A stretch of DNA of 64,000 bases, taken from NCBI GenBank assembly GCA_951812925.1, contig OX638370.1:121658897-121722896 (forward strand), written 5' to 3'. The position numbers and the translations under genes were made by a program. How positions within the stretch are numbered: the first letter of the stretch is position 1; each line of letters opens with the position of its first letter. Shown piece by piece: positions 12,607 to 23,986 of the stretch. Below the pieces are notes generated by a model that did not search any database, was not told the DNA's origin, and worked only from the letters and a program-made list of their open reading frames with translations. The stretch comes from Calliopum simillimum (Eukaryota; Arthropoda; Insecta; Diptera; Lauxaniidae).

Positions 12607-13223
12607 AAGGCTTGATTATCTATACCCCCAAAAAAAATTATAATTTTTAAACGCCAAAATTTTTATAAGAATATAGTCTTTATATGAAAAGCACCCTTGG
12701 GTATTCATTTTGTACTGAAAAAAAAAGTAATGACCAAAAAATATGTTTTTTTAGCCAAAATGGGGCTTCAGTAGAATCAAAAGTGCTCCATTGGTTTTTC
12801 TCGGAATAAAAAAAAAATGGTGCAGATATCGTTTTTAAGAGTTCTTCTAACTTCTGAGGTGGTGTCGGGATGAATCTAAATTTCGACCCTATCTAATGTA
12901 CACATCCACCTACATTAAGTTTGCTAAAGGTGTCATCCTTATACAGCTTCCTTGTATTTCTTTATACTACAAAATAGCAAAATAATCAATATTTCCTAGT
13001 AATTTTGCTGTTGTTGGCAGGTATACTAATTAATTAAAGTTTTACACCTTTAGTAAGTTCGAAAAGGGCGTCGTCGCGACATTCAGCAAGCGTGACTACA
13101 AAAGAAATGAGATGTTGATGAACGTTAAGGTTGGAAACGTGACGTAAGTATATGGAAACATGTGCCATATATACAGAACTCTTCATCTTACAATATGATT
13201 GGAAAGTAATTAACCTTAAGTAA

Positions 13224-13454
13224 CCGGAAACCACACAGCGAAGTTTGTCGTCAGGCCCTTGAGTGGAATCCACAAGGCAGTAGAGGACGTGGTAGACCCA
13301 AAACCAACTGGAAAAGGTCGTTGGAAAAGGAAATCCAAGAATCGGGAAAATCGTGGCAAGAGATCAAAGTCATCGCAAGGGATCGTGACAAATGGAGAGA
13401 TTTCATATTGGCCCTATGCTCCTCCTAGGAGTTAAAGGAGAATACATACAACAT
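13224..13454 (+). mobile_element. 3' fragment of the non-LTR family
   Basis: It matches the last 230 bp of the 37133-37574 copy almost base for base, from CCGGAAACCACACAGCG to the GGAGAATACATACA tail. It is heavily 5'-truncated. I could not find a clear target duplication. Confidence 0.85.
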
Positions 13455-14869
13455 TATGTGTCAAAAATGGCAGTTGTTTTTTTGTATACTAAAGAAGTAA
13501 AATACATCTATAAAATAGAAGTACATATGCCCATAATCTTATTTAGGGATGAAATATACTAAATATAATATAATATTAGCATATGTTGAAATTGTATATA
13601 ATTAGTAAATTCTTGCATTTTTGACACAATTTTTGTGAATGTGTCACATTCAACTCAAACATTTCGAAGGGTTAACATTTGCTGATTAAATACTTTATCA
13701 ACAAACCTGGATTGATATAGCCACAGCAACCTAAGGTGGTATATTGTTTATAGGTAAGGCAACTCAATGAAACATCAGTCATTAAAAGCTGGCTAAAAAC
13801 TGAAGCAACAATAATGCTGCTTTAATTAAGTGCCATAAGTTTCACGAGTACCTTGTCGTGAGCATAAATTAGTGAGGTGTTGAAGCATTACAGCAGAAGA
13901 CATTGAAGTTGGAGAAGAAAACCTTTCACTACACTTTAATGCAGGCAGCATTACGTATGAAACAAATCAAGCTAAGGTGTGATAAGTCCCCGTAAGATCT
14001 TCAATTAAAATAATTAAAAATATTTTGTAGGAGTCAAAATTATGTCTCATTAAAGGTTGCAATGTGTGAAAGTTTTTTCTTCTACATTTTGAAGACTTTA
14101 ATGCGACCTCACGTAGCTTCTAAGCTTTGCTGGCATAGTTACAGTCAAATGAACATTAAGCAATGGAATTATGGGAATTTGTGATTCCTAAATTGTTTCT
14201 GTTTATTTTGCATTTATTGACAATCAAAATTATGCCCAGATGTTGAAAATTTTCATATTTTTCACATTATCTAATGTTTTATTGTGCAAATTTTTGAAAT
14301 CATTAAATTTTATTGCACGTGCATATTTTTATTGATCATTCATTCACAAAATTTCATGAATTTAATTCCGTTTATTGCGGTGCGTACAACCGGCAGTCGA
14401 AACTCAATTGGGTTTATCCAAAAATTCCTAGAAGATTCCGTAACGTCTGGCAAATGGTGTTTTGTCGTCATAAACAGACAATTTACTGTGGAATATGTAG
14501 AATGCAAAAATTGTTGAATTTGCATTCGCTTACTGTGTGACAGTCAAAAAGAAACTGAAACTATATTCTACATGGCCATTTTCCAGCACCCAGTAGAATT
14601 TTCTCGTTGATGCTGGCATGCTCTTTACTGCGTGTTTATTTTTTGCAAAAAAGCAAAAATATAAAACTTTAAAATCCCACACGAAAATTGAGTATCAACA
14701 AAAAAAAGGTTTTCTCCTAAAACATCAAAAATGTAGATGCCGAGTTGTAGTTTTAATCCGACGATATAGTGGCATATCTTCCGAAAATTAGCAGCTTCGC
14801 TTTAAGGAGGAAAGCTGTAGAGAAATACTGCATACTCAAAAAGACTATACATATTAGGTTCACTAAAAC
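13455..14869. other. AT-rich DNA with no gene recognised
   Basis: No coding signal is supported. Short overlapping open frames on both strands at 14284-14540 have no splice or start context. Confidence 0.4.
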
Positions 14870-14879
14870 AAAAAATTTC

Positions 14880-15300
14880 TTCTTGCACTTCGACTTCTGC
14901 AACTTTCTCTACTTTTTCCAATATTTTTGAATCCATCAAAATTCTTTGACTTTTTCAAAATTTTTCGATTTTTGCAACATTTTAAATTTTTTTCCAAAAT
15001 TTTTTAATCCATAAAAATTTTTCGACTTTTTCAATATTTTTCGACTTTTGCAACATGTCTCTACTTTTTCTCAATATTTTCTGTTCCATCAATATTTTTC
15101 GACTTTTGCAACTTTTCTCTACTTTTTCCAATATTTTCGAATCCATCAAAATTCTTTGACTTTTTCAAAATTTTTTGACTCTTGCAAGATTTCTCTTCAT
15201 TTTCCATAATTTTCGAATCCATCAAAAGTTTTCGACTTTTGCAACTTTCTCATATTTTGCGAAAATTTTGGAATTTATCAAAATGTTTCGGCTGCTGCAA
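14880..15300. repeat. Degenerate tandem repeat (TTTTTCGACTTTTGCAAC-like)
   Basis: Variants of TTTTTCGACTTTTGCAAC and TTTTTCCAATATTTTCGAATCC alternate with a loose period of about 35-50 bp. The copies are quite diverged, so the array is old. A stray piece occurs again at 15740-15790. Confidence 0.75.
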
Positions 15301-15304
15301 CATT

Positions 15305-15690
15305 TTCTATATTCAATGAAAAACATCCAATAATAAAAACATCCAACAAAAAGCATCCAAAAGTAAAAACATCCAAAAAAATACATTCAAAAATAAAAAC
15401 ATCCAAAACAGAAAAAAAAACTTCCAAAAATAAAATCATTAAAAATAACATCCAAAAATAAAAACATCCACAATAAAAACACCCAAAAATAAAAGTATCC
15501 AAAAATAAAAACATCCACAAAAAAACATCAAAAAATAAAAACATCCAAAAATAAAAACGTTCACAGTAAAAACATCAAAAAAAAAAAAAAACATCGACGA
15601 TAAAAACATTCAAAAAAACATCCAAAAATAAAAAATCCAACAAAAACATCCAAAAATAAAAACGACTTAATAACACATCTGAAAAAAACA
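15305..15690. repeat. Short-period tandem repeat (CATCCAAAAATAAAAA)
   Basis: An array of about 16-17-bp units, CATCCAAAAATAAAAA with single-base and length variants. Minus-strand Phe/Leu/Asp-rich open frames through it are by-products of the repeat. Confidence 0.9.
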
Positions 15691-15809
15691 CCCAAAAATC
15701 CAAAAATTTTTGGACATTTGTTTAACGGGAAATTTTTTGATCTTTTCAATATTTTTCGACTGCTGCAACATTTTCTACTTTTTCCTAAATTTTCGATATA
15801 TTTGCCAAT

Positions 15810-16160
15810 TTAAAATGGTTTATGTTGACTATATGAAAATTATACTAATTTTATGAACTTTAGTCAATGTTTTGCAAGGATCGAAAATTCCATGCATTTT
15901 CCAACTTAGAATATTATGACAATTAGGCCTCAGACAAAAAGTTCAAAAATTTTTCAATTGTTATTTCATTTAATTTAAAATAAATTAAATAAAACATAAA
16001 TTGGTCTGATGATGGTTACGTGGCGGTAACCGAAACATATGTCACCATAGCCATGTTCAGTAGTTTTTTCTCTTCTCCTAATTGTCATAATATTCTAAGT
16101 TGGAAAATGCATGGAATTTTCGATCCTTGCAAAACATTGACTAAAGTTCATAAAATTAGT
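15810..16160. mobile_element. Short inverted-repeat insertion with ribozyme motif, Penelope-like remnant?
   Basis: A 14-bp direct repeat, ATATATTTGCCAAT, flanks it (15796-15809 and 16161-16174). Inside, 15842-15925 and 16079-16162 are inverted repeats of about 84 bp, starting ATACTAATTTTATGAAC, around a 153-bp loop that holds a hammerhead-type core. Penelope-like retroelements are known to carry minimal hammerhead ribozymes, often have partly inverted copies, and make variable target duplications. Assignment to that class is inferred from these traits. No reverse transcriptase is present. Confidence 0.55.
16002..16047 (+). ncRNA. Minimal type I hammerhead ribozyme-like motif
   Basis: The core CTGATGA (16006-16012) is followed by a 6-bp stem II, GGTTAC/GTAACC (16014-16019 and 16026-16031, loop GTGGCG). 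GAAA comes next (16032-16035), then a tiny stem III CATATG, the cleavage triplet GTC (16041-16043), and ACCA (16044-16047). That last piece pairs with TGGT (16002-16005) as stem I. All conserved core blocks are present in type I order. Two weak points are an extra T (16013) between the core and stem II, and a stem III too short to fold well alone, as in hammerheads that work as dimers. Activity cannot be judged from sequence. Confidence 0.6.
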
Positions 16161-16174
16161 ATATATTTGCCAAT

Positions 16175-17221
16175 GTAAAGAATCTAGTACACGGAGTGTA
16201 GTAAAGCTATTGTTTTTCTCCATATTTGAGTTCAGCTCAGTATTATTTAGCCAAATAAATTTATATGTTTGCATCAATTTGAACATTTTTGCTACACTGT
16301 ACACTGGCTTACTTTCCGCATGCCTGCTGTCACCCTATTTGGCAACCATTGTTTCGCGTAAATGGCAACGCTGGCAGCCATAATAAAATATTCAACAATA
16401 AAAGCCGTTATAATCGCCCTTTTTGTGCGTGTCTTTATTTGTGGCCCAAATGTTCAATGCTTTTTCATATTTTTGTTTTTTTTTTTGGTTGCTCCTTTGT
16501 CTGAATTATACTCTTTTTACCCATAACTCAAATGATATCTGCTGCTCTTTTTTATATTTTTTTATCTTTGGTTCTATGTCAATCGATAATATTTTCACCT
16601 GTGAGTTTTTTTGTATTACAGCATTTCGATGCTTTTTCATGTTATTTTGTTAATGTTCTCCATGTACAATAATAAATAATAAGTTGATATATGTAACATA
16701 TATAAAATGGCGGAATAAAAGGTTTAATGGATTCTTTATTTTTATGCCAAATAGATAAATTGATACCATTTGCCATTTGGGAATTATAAATAGATAACAT
16801 AAGTAATTAGATTGGTGAATGGAATTATAATTGATTGCTTATTTATATTTTACTGTATGAGGGAATAAAAGATATATCATTTGACAGATGAAAATATAGT
16901 AGTAAGCAAAATTCACACCATCGACACACTTAATTTTTTTTTCACCATACAGTGTAACAGTATTGTTACATGTTATATTTAAAAAAGCGCTTCAATAATT
17001 CCTTTATCTGATGTATGTCCCTATAATTTCTTCTTTTACAATTGCATACATTTTCTCTTCAATGATCAGCATATTTTATAGTATACCACAGCCCTACAAT
17101 ACATACTACAAAAAAACAAATAGGTGTACCACAATACCCGAAGTTCCCCTAAAATTTTATTTATGATGTTACTCATACGACATGTTGGACATGATTAAAT
17201 AGGAAATACTAAATTTCAAAA
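16175..17221. other. AT-rich DNA with no gene recognised
   Basis: No exon, RNA gene or repeat array could be supported. T-rich open frames at 16289-16653 look like chance frames. Confidence 0.4.
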
Positions 17222-17518
17222 TAGTGCAGGCAAATTAGGTATTCATTTCTAATTTTGTTGAACATGCACCGATTTTGACAGGGCTCATTTTGTTCGTAAT
17301 AAAATTTTTAACAAAACCAACACATTAGTTTTTTCCGGCCTTTCCCCAAAATTTCTTTAGTCGCCCGTGAACCCTCAAAATCGGATAAGTTCAATAAAAC
17401 TGTTCTAAAATGCTTAAAAATGGAAAGTTATGCTATTCACGGGGTTCTCTAGATTGCTGAATCCAAATATGATGTTGGAAAATGAAAAAACTCAAAATGG
17501 CGCCCGGAAAACTGCGTA

Positions 17519-18656
17519 GGGGAGGGGGGGGCTAGTGTGGACAATTTTTATATAATTACAAAATTATGTATGTAAATATATCATTTTTGTAATTAAGTAA
17601 TTTTTAGCAATTACTTATACCTCTTGCCTTCATAATTGCATCAATAGTTATGAATTTTTATTTTCATAAATGCACTATTAAATTGTTTTAAAAAGAGCTT
17701 ACATTTGGGGGCTAATGTGGACACCATAAGAAACTTAATAATTCATACAAAAACATTAAGAAAGAGTTCAGATACATGTTTATTCAAGAAAATAATGATG
17801 TAATACAAATAATAATACAAATAAAAAATTAACTGCTATCCCATGTTGTATATGGAGAAATTGTTGTTGTGCTTGTGGCAGCTTTGCCACGTTTTCATTT
17901 CGGTGAATTTGGCTGGTATCCGGTATATCGGGATTCGTGAATCTATCGTTCTTTCTTTTTAGAAACGTAATGTCGAAATCTTGAGAACCGTGGATCGTGA
18001 CAATTTGGCCTATATAAAATACTTTTTGTCCATGTTGTTTCAAACTTCATATAACTTGCTGATCGCGATGTTTCCGACAGTTGTTGTGGTTGTGGCAGCT
18101 TTGCCACTATTTCATTTCGGTAAATTTCGCTGGTATCCGGTAAATCGGGATACGTGAATCTGCCTTTTTTTTTAGTAACGTACTTTCTTGGAACGGCTTT
18201 TAGAAATGGTCTGACGATTTCTGGAGTCATTTCAGCTGCTGCGGACATGTACACACTAGCCCCATTTCAGTTGTCCAGACTAGCCCCTTCATGTCTTTTT
18301 AAACAAAAATATTTTTTTTTTAATCTTACGGCAAAGTTCTTCAAAAATAATTTCAATGGTTTAAATAAACACTATTTTAAGTTGTATTATCTATTAACAC
18401 TACAGCAAAAGAATAATCAGTTTAAAAGTAACACTGAAATTACGAAGCAACAAAAAAAATACTTTTTGCTGCTTAAAACACGTTCGGTCACGTTATCATG
18501 GAAAGCTGAACTGTCAACAAATGAATTTTTTTTTGGTGATGCATAGTGCAAATACCAACTTGAAAAATATAAAACAGAAACAAAAAATTCAAAACGGCGC
18601 GAGAATTTGAACTTGTCCACACTAGTCCCCAGTCCACACTAGCCCCCCCCCTCCCC
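17519..18656. mobile_element. Pogo-like element inserted in FB1
   Basis: The ends are G-rich inverted repeats (GGGGAGG then a G run, then CTAGTGTGGAC). TA is duplicated at 17517-17518 and 18657-18658. The empty site, CTGCGTACATACCC, is seen intact in the sister arm near 28398. The terminal motif GTCCACACTAGCCCC recurs inside in both orientations (17707, 18253, 18272, 18616, 18632). It carries a decayed transposase C-terminal region on the minus strand. Confidence 0.75.
17790..18252 (-). pseudogene. Decayed C-terminal region of a pogo/CENP-B-type DDE transposase
   Basis: Two overlapping minus-strand frames carry tandem versions of one module: RFTYPDLPDTSEIYRNEIV followed by KLPQPQ, and RFTNPDIPDTSQIHRNENV followed by KLPQAQ. 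They are preceded by MKFETTWTKS and FYIGQIVTIHG. This resembles the C-terminal tail of insect pogo/Jerky-like transposases (KFET...YYIGQI...F.FP...D.S.I...DIV..LP.P). Family assignment is from recall of that pattern. The module is duplicated with a spacing of about 220 bp, frameshifted, and lacks the DNA-binding and DDE catalytic parts, so it cannot act alone. Confidence 0.55.
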
Positions 18657-20815
18657 TACATACCCATTTTAAGCACCAAAAATGGAAAAAATCGTTACAG
18701 GGGGTTTTAGCCTGGAAGTCTTGTTACATTGGATGAATTTATACGGTCGGTGTGGATATTGTTTTTTATAAAGTAAAGTTTACCAAAAATTTTTTTGTGT
18801 TTTTGATTTGTTTGTTATTTAAGCAATAACTATAAAAAGTTAATACAACACAAAATTAAAAATATTTGTAACATTTTGCAAACCATTTTTTCTAAACTAA
18901 TTTGAGGCCGCTGAAAACGAAAAACCCAATTATTTTGTTTTCCTTGCGGCCGTTCCCGAGTTATTCGTTAATTTATATTTTCGAGGTTATAGCTTCATAT
19001 ACATCAATATATTTCTATGACGCCAAGTTTGATCAATTTTATTTTTCCACGTTGACAAAGAGTGATTAATGGCGCTTCTAACAAGTATACCAATGATTAT
19101 GCTTCGAACAAAATTGACTGAGTTATAGCAGAAAGAATTTTAAAATATCACAAATTTTTGAAATTTTTCACATCAAATGAATGAAACATTTGGTTTTTGG
19201 CATATAATTTTTTTTAATACTTGTTTTTTAGTAATTTTAATATAATTGCAAACATTTTAAGCCTATGTTGAGCAAAATTGAATGATTCCAAATGATATTA
19301 TGGTTTTAGTGCAATAAGGAAGGTGTGAGAATTTTCGAAATGTTCGGCCTGAGTCAACAGATCCAATTTTTCAGCCTCCAGATAGGACACCCTACACTTA
19401 TTGAACACTTTAAATATGTTTTAAGTAACTTCTAATCATTCTCTGTAGAAGAACATTGCGGATTGTATCAAAAATATTAATTTTTGAAAGAAATCGAAAT
19501 TTCCCTATTGCACTAAAACCCTAATATCTTTTGGAAATTTCATTCGATTTTGCTCAACATAGGCTTAAAATGTTTGCAATTATATGCGCCATTTAATAAA
19601 ATTACTAAAAAACAAGTATTTAAAAAACTTATATGCCAAAAACCAAATGTTTCATTTGAAGTTGATGTGAAAAATTTCAAAAATTTGTGAAATTTTAAAA
19701 TTCTTTCTGCTATAACTCAGTCAATTTTGTTCGAAGCATAATTATTGGTATACTTGTTAGAAGCGCCATTAATCACTCTTTATCAACGTGGAAAAATAAA
19801 ATTGATCGAACTTGGCGTCATAGAAATATATTGATGTATATGAAGCTATAACCTCGAAAATATAAATTAACGAATAACTCGGGAACGGCCGCAAGAAAAA
19901 CAAAATAATTGGGTTTTTCGTATTCAGCGGCCTCAAATTAGTTTAGAAAAAATGGTTTGCAAAATGTTACAAATATTTTTAATTTTGTGTTGTATTAACT
20001 TTTTATAGTAATTGCTTAAATAACAAACAAATAAAAAACACAAAAAAATTCTTGGTAAACTTTACTTTATAAAAAACAATATCCACACCGACCGTATAAA
20101 TTCATTCAATGTAACAAGACTTCAAGGCTAAAACCCCATGTAACGATTTTTTCCCATTTTTGGTGCTTAAAATGGGTATATACGTAGTTTTCCGGGCGCC
20201 ATTTTGAGTTTTTTCATTTTCCAACATCATATTTGGATTCAGCAATCTAGAGAATCCCGCGAATAGCATAACTTTCCATTTTTAAGCATTTTAGAACAGT
20301 TTTATTGAATTTATCCGATTTTGAGGGTTCACGGGGGACTAAAGAAATTTCGGGGAAAGGCCGGAAAAAACTAATGTGTTGGTTTTATTCAAAATTTTAT
20401 TACGAACAAAATGAGCCCTGTCGGATCAAAATCGGTGTATGTTAAACAAAATTAGAAATGAATACCTGTTTTTACCTAATTTGCCTGCACTAAAAAGTTT
20501 TGCAAATATTATGATAAATTGTTATTTTTTTTTTAAGTTTTGAAAATAAAACCTGTTGATTGTACTTAACAAAATAAGTTTTCTTTTAAAATAAAATTAC
20601 TTTTAATTTTATTAACATTAATTAAACGTAACAAAATGTTTTATATGTAATAACTTATAATGAATTAATTTCTCGGAAAAATAATTAACATTTTTAATGT
20701 AAAAGCTGTTTTCAAACAAATGTTGAATAACATTTTTATTTGGTTTTCCAGTGAAAAAAGAAAGTAATGCTGCGTCAACGTTTTAATTAATAGTTAGCTC
20801 GACAAAGGTGGGATG

Positions 20816-20867
20816 GTAAGAAACTTTTTATAATTTTTTTTTCTCTTTTTTTTTTTCTTTTTTGCAG
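20816..20867 (+). other. Candidate 52-bp intron
   Basis: GATG|GTAAGA is a good donor. A 40-base pyrimidine tract then ends in TTTTTTGCAG. The length fits a fly mini-intron. Downstream, the frame LPCQSLGVAIAISPKG continues open for about 60 codons until a T run, but no ATG joins it in frame through the splice. The same structure is kept in copy B (about 30050-30102). It could be a non-coding transcript, a relic exon or chance. I do not recognise the peptide. Confidence 0.25.
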
Positions 20868-20869
20868 CA

Positions 20870-23121
20870 TTACCCTGCCAATCGTTGGGTGTTGCCATAG
20901 CAATTTCACCTAAGGGTTATAACTTTTTCTATCGTTGTACCTACACAATTGAAAATTTGTTTTCAGAATTCGTTGATGAAGCATTTAATTGCAAATATTT
21001 ATTTACTGGTGTTGACAAGTTTTATGTTTTCTTTTTTTTTTTTTTGTTGTCTCGATTTATTCAAATATTTTTTGTTTCAATTTTCAATGTCTGTTCTGCT
21101 GAATTCAATGGCATAAGTTTCAACGAATTCATTTGTTTTGTAACATAAATTATAATTGGAAAATTTGTATACTCATTTTTTGGTTTATACCCTGGGGGGC
21201 TGAATAAATTTCAGGGAAAAGTATTTTATTCCTCTTTGCGGTATAGCATCAGACTGAGTCGATACATAGCTATGTAAATTTAAAATAAATATTTTTAATC
21301 TACAAATTTATAAAAATTCGTACTCAGCTATCAGTTGCAGAACAAGTTGATAAAACTTTAAAATTTTAGTTTTAAATGAAAAGTTTAATTTGAGCTTATT
21401 CCCAGATTGAACAATGCAAATGTTTTTTAATTTAATGCTGCTTTATTTTGGTAAAAACATTAATATAAAATTCTCCAACATAAAACTTTACATTACCCTA
21501 TAAAATATAAAATCCTATTGTGCACATACGAGTACACGTTAAACATCTATTGGTGTGAATGTGTGTGTGCTACAAAACTCATACTCATTTTAAATTTCAA
21601 ACCCTTCAAGAAGACAAAAGCCAAATATTCCAAGCTGTAGGTACCTAAAAACCACAATGAAAATGTTAACAGACCCTTCAGCGAGCAGAGTAGCAACAGC
21701 GGCAGGCAGCTGTGGGAACAACAGAAAAAACAAGCCATAGATAAACACTTGCTGTGCGGCACTTTTAAGAATGTAAAGATATACGGATGCAGCAAGTGCT
21801 GCAGGAGTAGTGCACCAGCGTTGCCTGCAGCAATAGCTTTAATGCACTTCACTGCAGTTTTGTTTTGCAGCGCGGGAAAGAGAAGAAGACACAACTTGAC
21901 ATCACAAATAGTTGGAATTTTAAACGATTTACTTCACAGTGAGTTCTTGTAAGAACGCATCAAGGAGTCGCAGCATGATATTTAGTGTTGTAAGATGCGG
22001 CAATTTGAATTCATAAGATTTTATAATTTTCTTGACTTATCAAAAATCGTGCAACAAATATAAAGATGAGGTTATGAAGCTTCTGCAAGGTGTGAGAGAA
22101 GGCTTAGACTAACAAAAATTTGCAACCGTACCCTTGAGGACTGAGAGGGGAAAAAAAGATTCTTTGACAAAAATTTCTTAAGTCACTCTAATGTTATAGA
22201 GATAAATTTTTTCTGAAAAACTTTTAACGAATTGTATGAGCTTTCCAAAAAAATTTTTGGTTTACAGGACTCAAATAGATTTTGCAAAGTTCTGAACCTT
22301 CGAAAGTGATATTTTCAATTTTTTATTACCTTTTGACATCGGCGGCCATTTTAGAAGAAAAAACTCCCATTAACATATCTTTTTTAATTTTTTTTTAAAT
22401 TTCCTTAAAACTTTTTCAATTGGGAGTTAAAGTTATCACACCAATTTTTAATTTTTTTTAATTTTATAATTTTTTTCGACCTAAGACACATTTTTTTCGG
22501 CGTTTTCGAATTAATTTTGGTTTTTCTTTTTTCAGATGTAAAATTATTTAAAAATTGAAAATGTTAAGCATTGATATTTTTGGTTGATATCACAATACTC
22601 GGCAAATATATTTACATATATCACTGCACAGCTTTTGTCACCTTTTGGGACATGAGTGAAAAGCATCCAAGGGTTCATATTGAAGCCCATTCGCTAACTC
22701 GCTCGTACGCTTACTACTTAACTGCACATGAAAACGTTGGAGCCACTTCGCGCATTCAAGAGTTTTAAAGATATCATTTTTGTTGATGGGAATAAAAGAA
22801 ACTCGCATGAACTGCTTCTGAGAGTTTGGTATAATGAAACGGTGCAGCATGCATTTTAAATGCATCTTCACAAGTTCAGAGCTCTTTATTCGCTTATGGC
22901 ATATGAATATTTAAAAGAGTTTTAATGCTGGAAAATGCTTACTTTACTTTTGGGTTCAAAGGCTTAAAGCATTTGCATTAAGGAAAAAGCCTCTTTATTC
23001 TTACACAATGGATGTTATGAAATTTGAGCGTAAAGAAATACTAACAAAAAATAGCCTTTCGTGATCGTTGAATAAGTTAAAGCTGCCGAAAAAATAGCAA
23101 ATAAAATTTTTAAAGTATGGA
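20870..23121. other. Duplicated unique-looking DNA with no gene recognised
   Basis: A minus-strand frame of 115 codons (21547-21894; 123 codons in copy B) is Leu/Cys/Ser-rich and opposite a CAG/GCA-rich stretch. It has no promoter or splice context, so I do not call it a gene. The rest is AT-rich and non-coding. Confidence 0.4.
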
Positions 23122-23981
23122 AGAAGGGGGAGGTTTCGACACCCTAACAAAAAAGTCCTTATATCTTCCAAATGCAATTGTGCATGTTACTTTGAATACA
23201 CATAGACTATGCATTAATATGTGTGCTTCTTTTATAAATTAAAAAAAAATCAATGTGACCAATAAACCAAAGTTAAAATAAATGACGAAACCTCCCACTT
23301 TTGGGGAGGCTTCGTCAGTCACATAAATTCTTGATTCCCTTGATTTTTTGAAACCTTCAACGTTTTGTATGTAGATGGTAAAAGACGAATTGCTTCCGGT
23401 GATACAATGGGAGAACGAAAATCAGGGATGTCGTCTTCAATCGGGGCCATATCCAGCAAATCATTCGAACCAGGATGGTCAGAGCCTTGAACGAGTTCGA
23501 GACATGATTCAGGCAGATTCGATATTCATTTGTACATCCATATCTTGTGAAAAAACCGATTCATGGAAAATAATTGAATCATATGTATAAATTTCAGTTG
23601 TCGAATCCTCCCATTTACACTTGACGAATCCTCCCTTATCCACTTGTTTCCAAATTTAAAAAATTTCGCAGTTATCTTTTATTTATTTTGCAAACTTTAA
23701 ATGTAGTATTAACAGTAATGATATATTTAAGTATCTGCTAAAAAAAACGGAAATTTTATGGTTTATTAACCGAGTATGCATGTATATTACATCAACTTGC
23801 TATAAAACTACAAAATCACGACTAACTACGCACCCTAGCCGAATTGCGCAGAGAAATTTTTATGAAAGCTGCGTACCATTGGGAGTAAGACTTTTTGGTT
23901 TACACGCGGGAGTAAGTGTGAATAGAAATCGCAAAATTTGGCACTGATGAAGCCTCGCACGTGTCGAAACCTCCCCCTTCT
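23122..23981. mobile_element. 860-bp inverted-repeat element, GTCGAAACCTCCC family (copy A)
   Basis: The exact 21-bp terminal inverted repeats begin AGAAGGGGGAGGTTTCG (23122-23142 and 23961-23981). The terminal motif TCGAAACCTCCC recurs inside, including a hairpin-like pair at 23283-23317 (CGAAACCTCCC...GGGGAGGCTTCG) and single copies at 23597 and 23626. I found no clear target duplication or transposase. The right end directly abuts an 11-bp minisatellite. The copy B version (32366-35509) is split by a hAT element. Confidence 0.7.
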
Positions 23982-23986
23982 ACCCT

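Larger units (their letters stand above)
11468..12902. mobile_element. Outer inverted-repeat element of a nest
   Basis: Inverted arms pair from 11468 and from 12902 inward. They share TGTACATTAGATAGGGT, then about 45 bp to CCTCAGAAGTTAGAA. After skipping the inner element at 11535-11972 they go on through TATTCCGAGAAAAACCAATG. The terminal TGTACA is itself palindromic and may be the target duplication. Two further elements sit inside. No transposase is seen. Confidence 0.65.
17222..20492. mobile_element. Foldback element FB1, arms of about 1 kb
   Basis: The left end TAGTGCAGGCAAATTAGGTA (17222) is mirrored by the right end at 20474-20492. The arms run about 17222-19325 (less a 1138-bp insertion) and 19500-20492, around a 175-bp loop. 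TA at both outer edges may be target duplication or part of the palindrome. The arms are AT-rich with conserved blocks such as CGGTCGGTGTGGATATTG. No transposase gene is seen. Relatives lie at 28091-29726 and 39629-42868. The class is unknown: the long symmetrical arms recall foldback elements, and the TA edges recall Tc1/mariner. Confidence 0.8.

Noticed and set aside
15278..15749. Minus-strand Phe/Leu/Asp-rich frames
   Set aside because: They arise from the CATCCAAAAATAAAAA tandem array; no splice or start context.
21547..21894. 115-codon minus-strand frame repeated in copy B (30785-31156)
   Set aside because: Conservation only reflects the recent A/B duplication. The composition is antisense to a CAG-rich stretch, with no promoter or splice support.
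23942..23966. CTGATGA...GAAAC arrangement resembling a second hammerhead
   Set aside because: No complementary stem II between the two core blocks and no stem I or cleavage triplet pairing; it is part of a transposon end.
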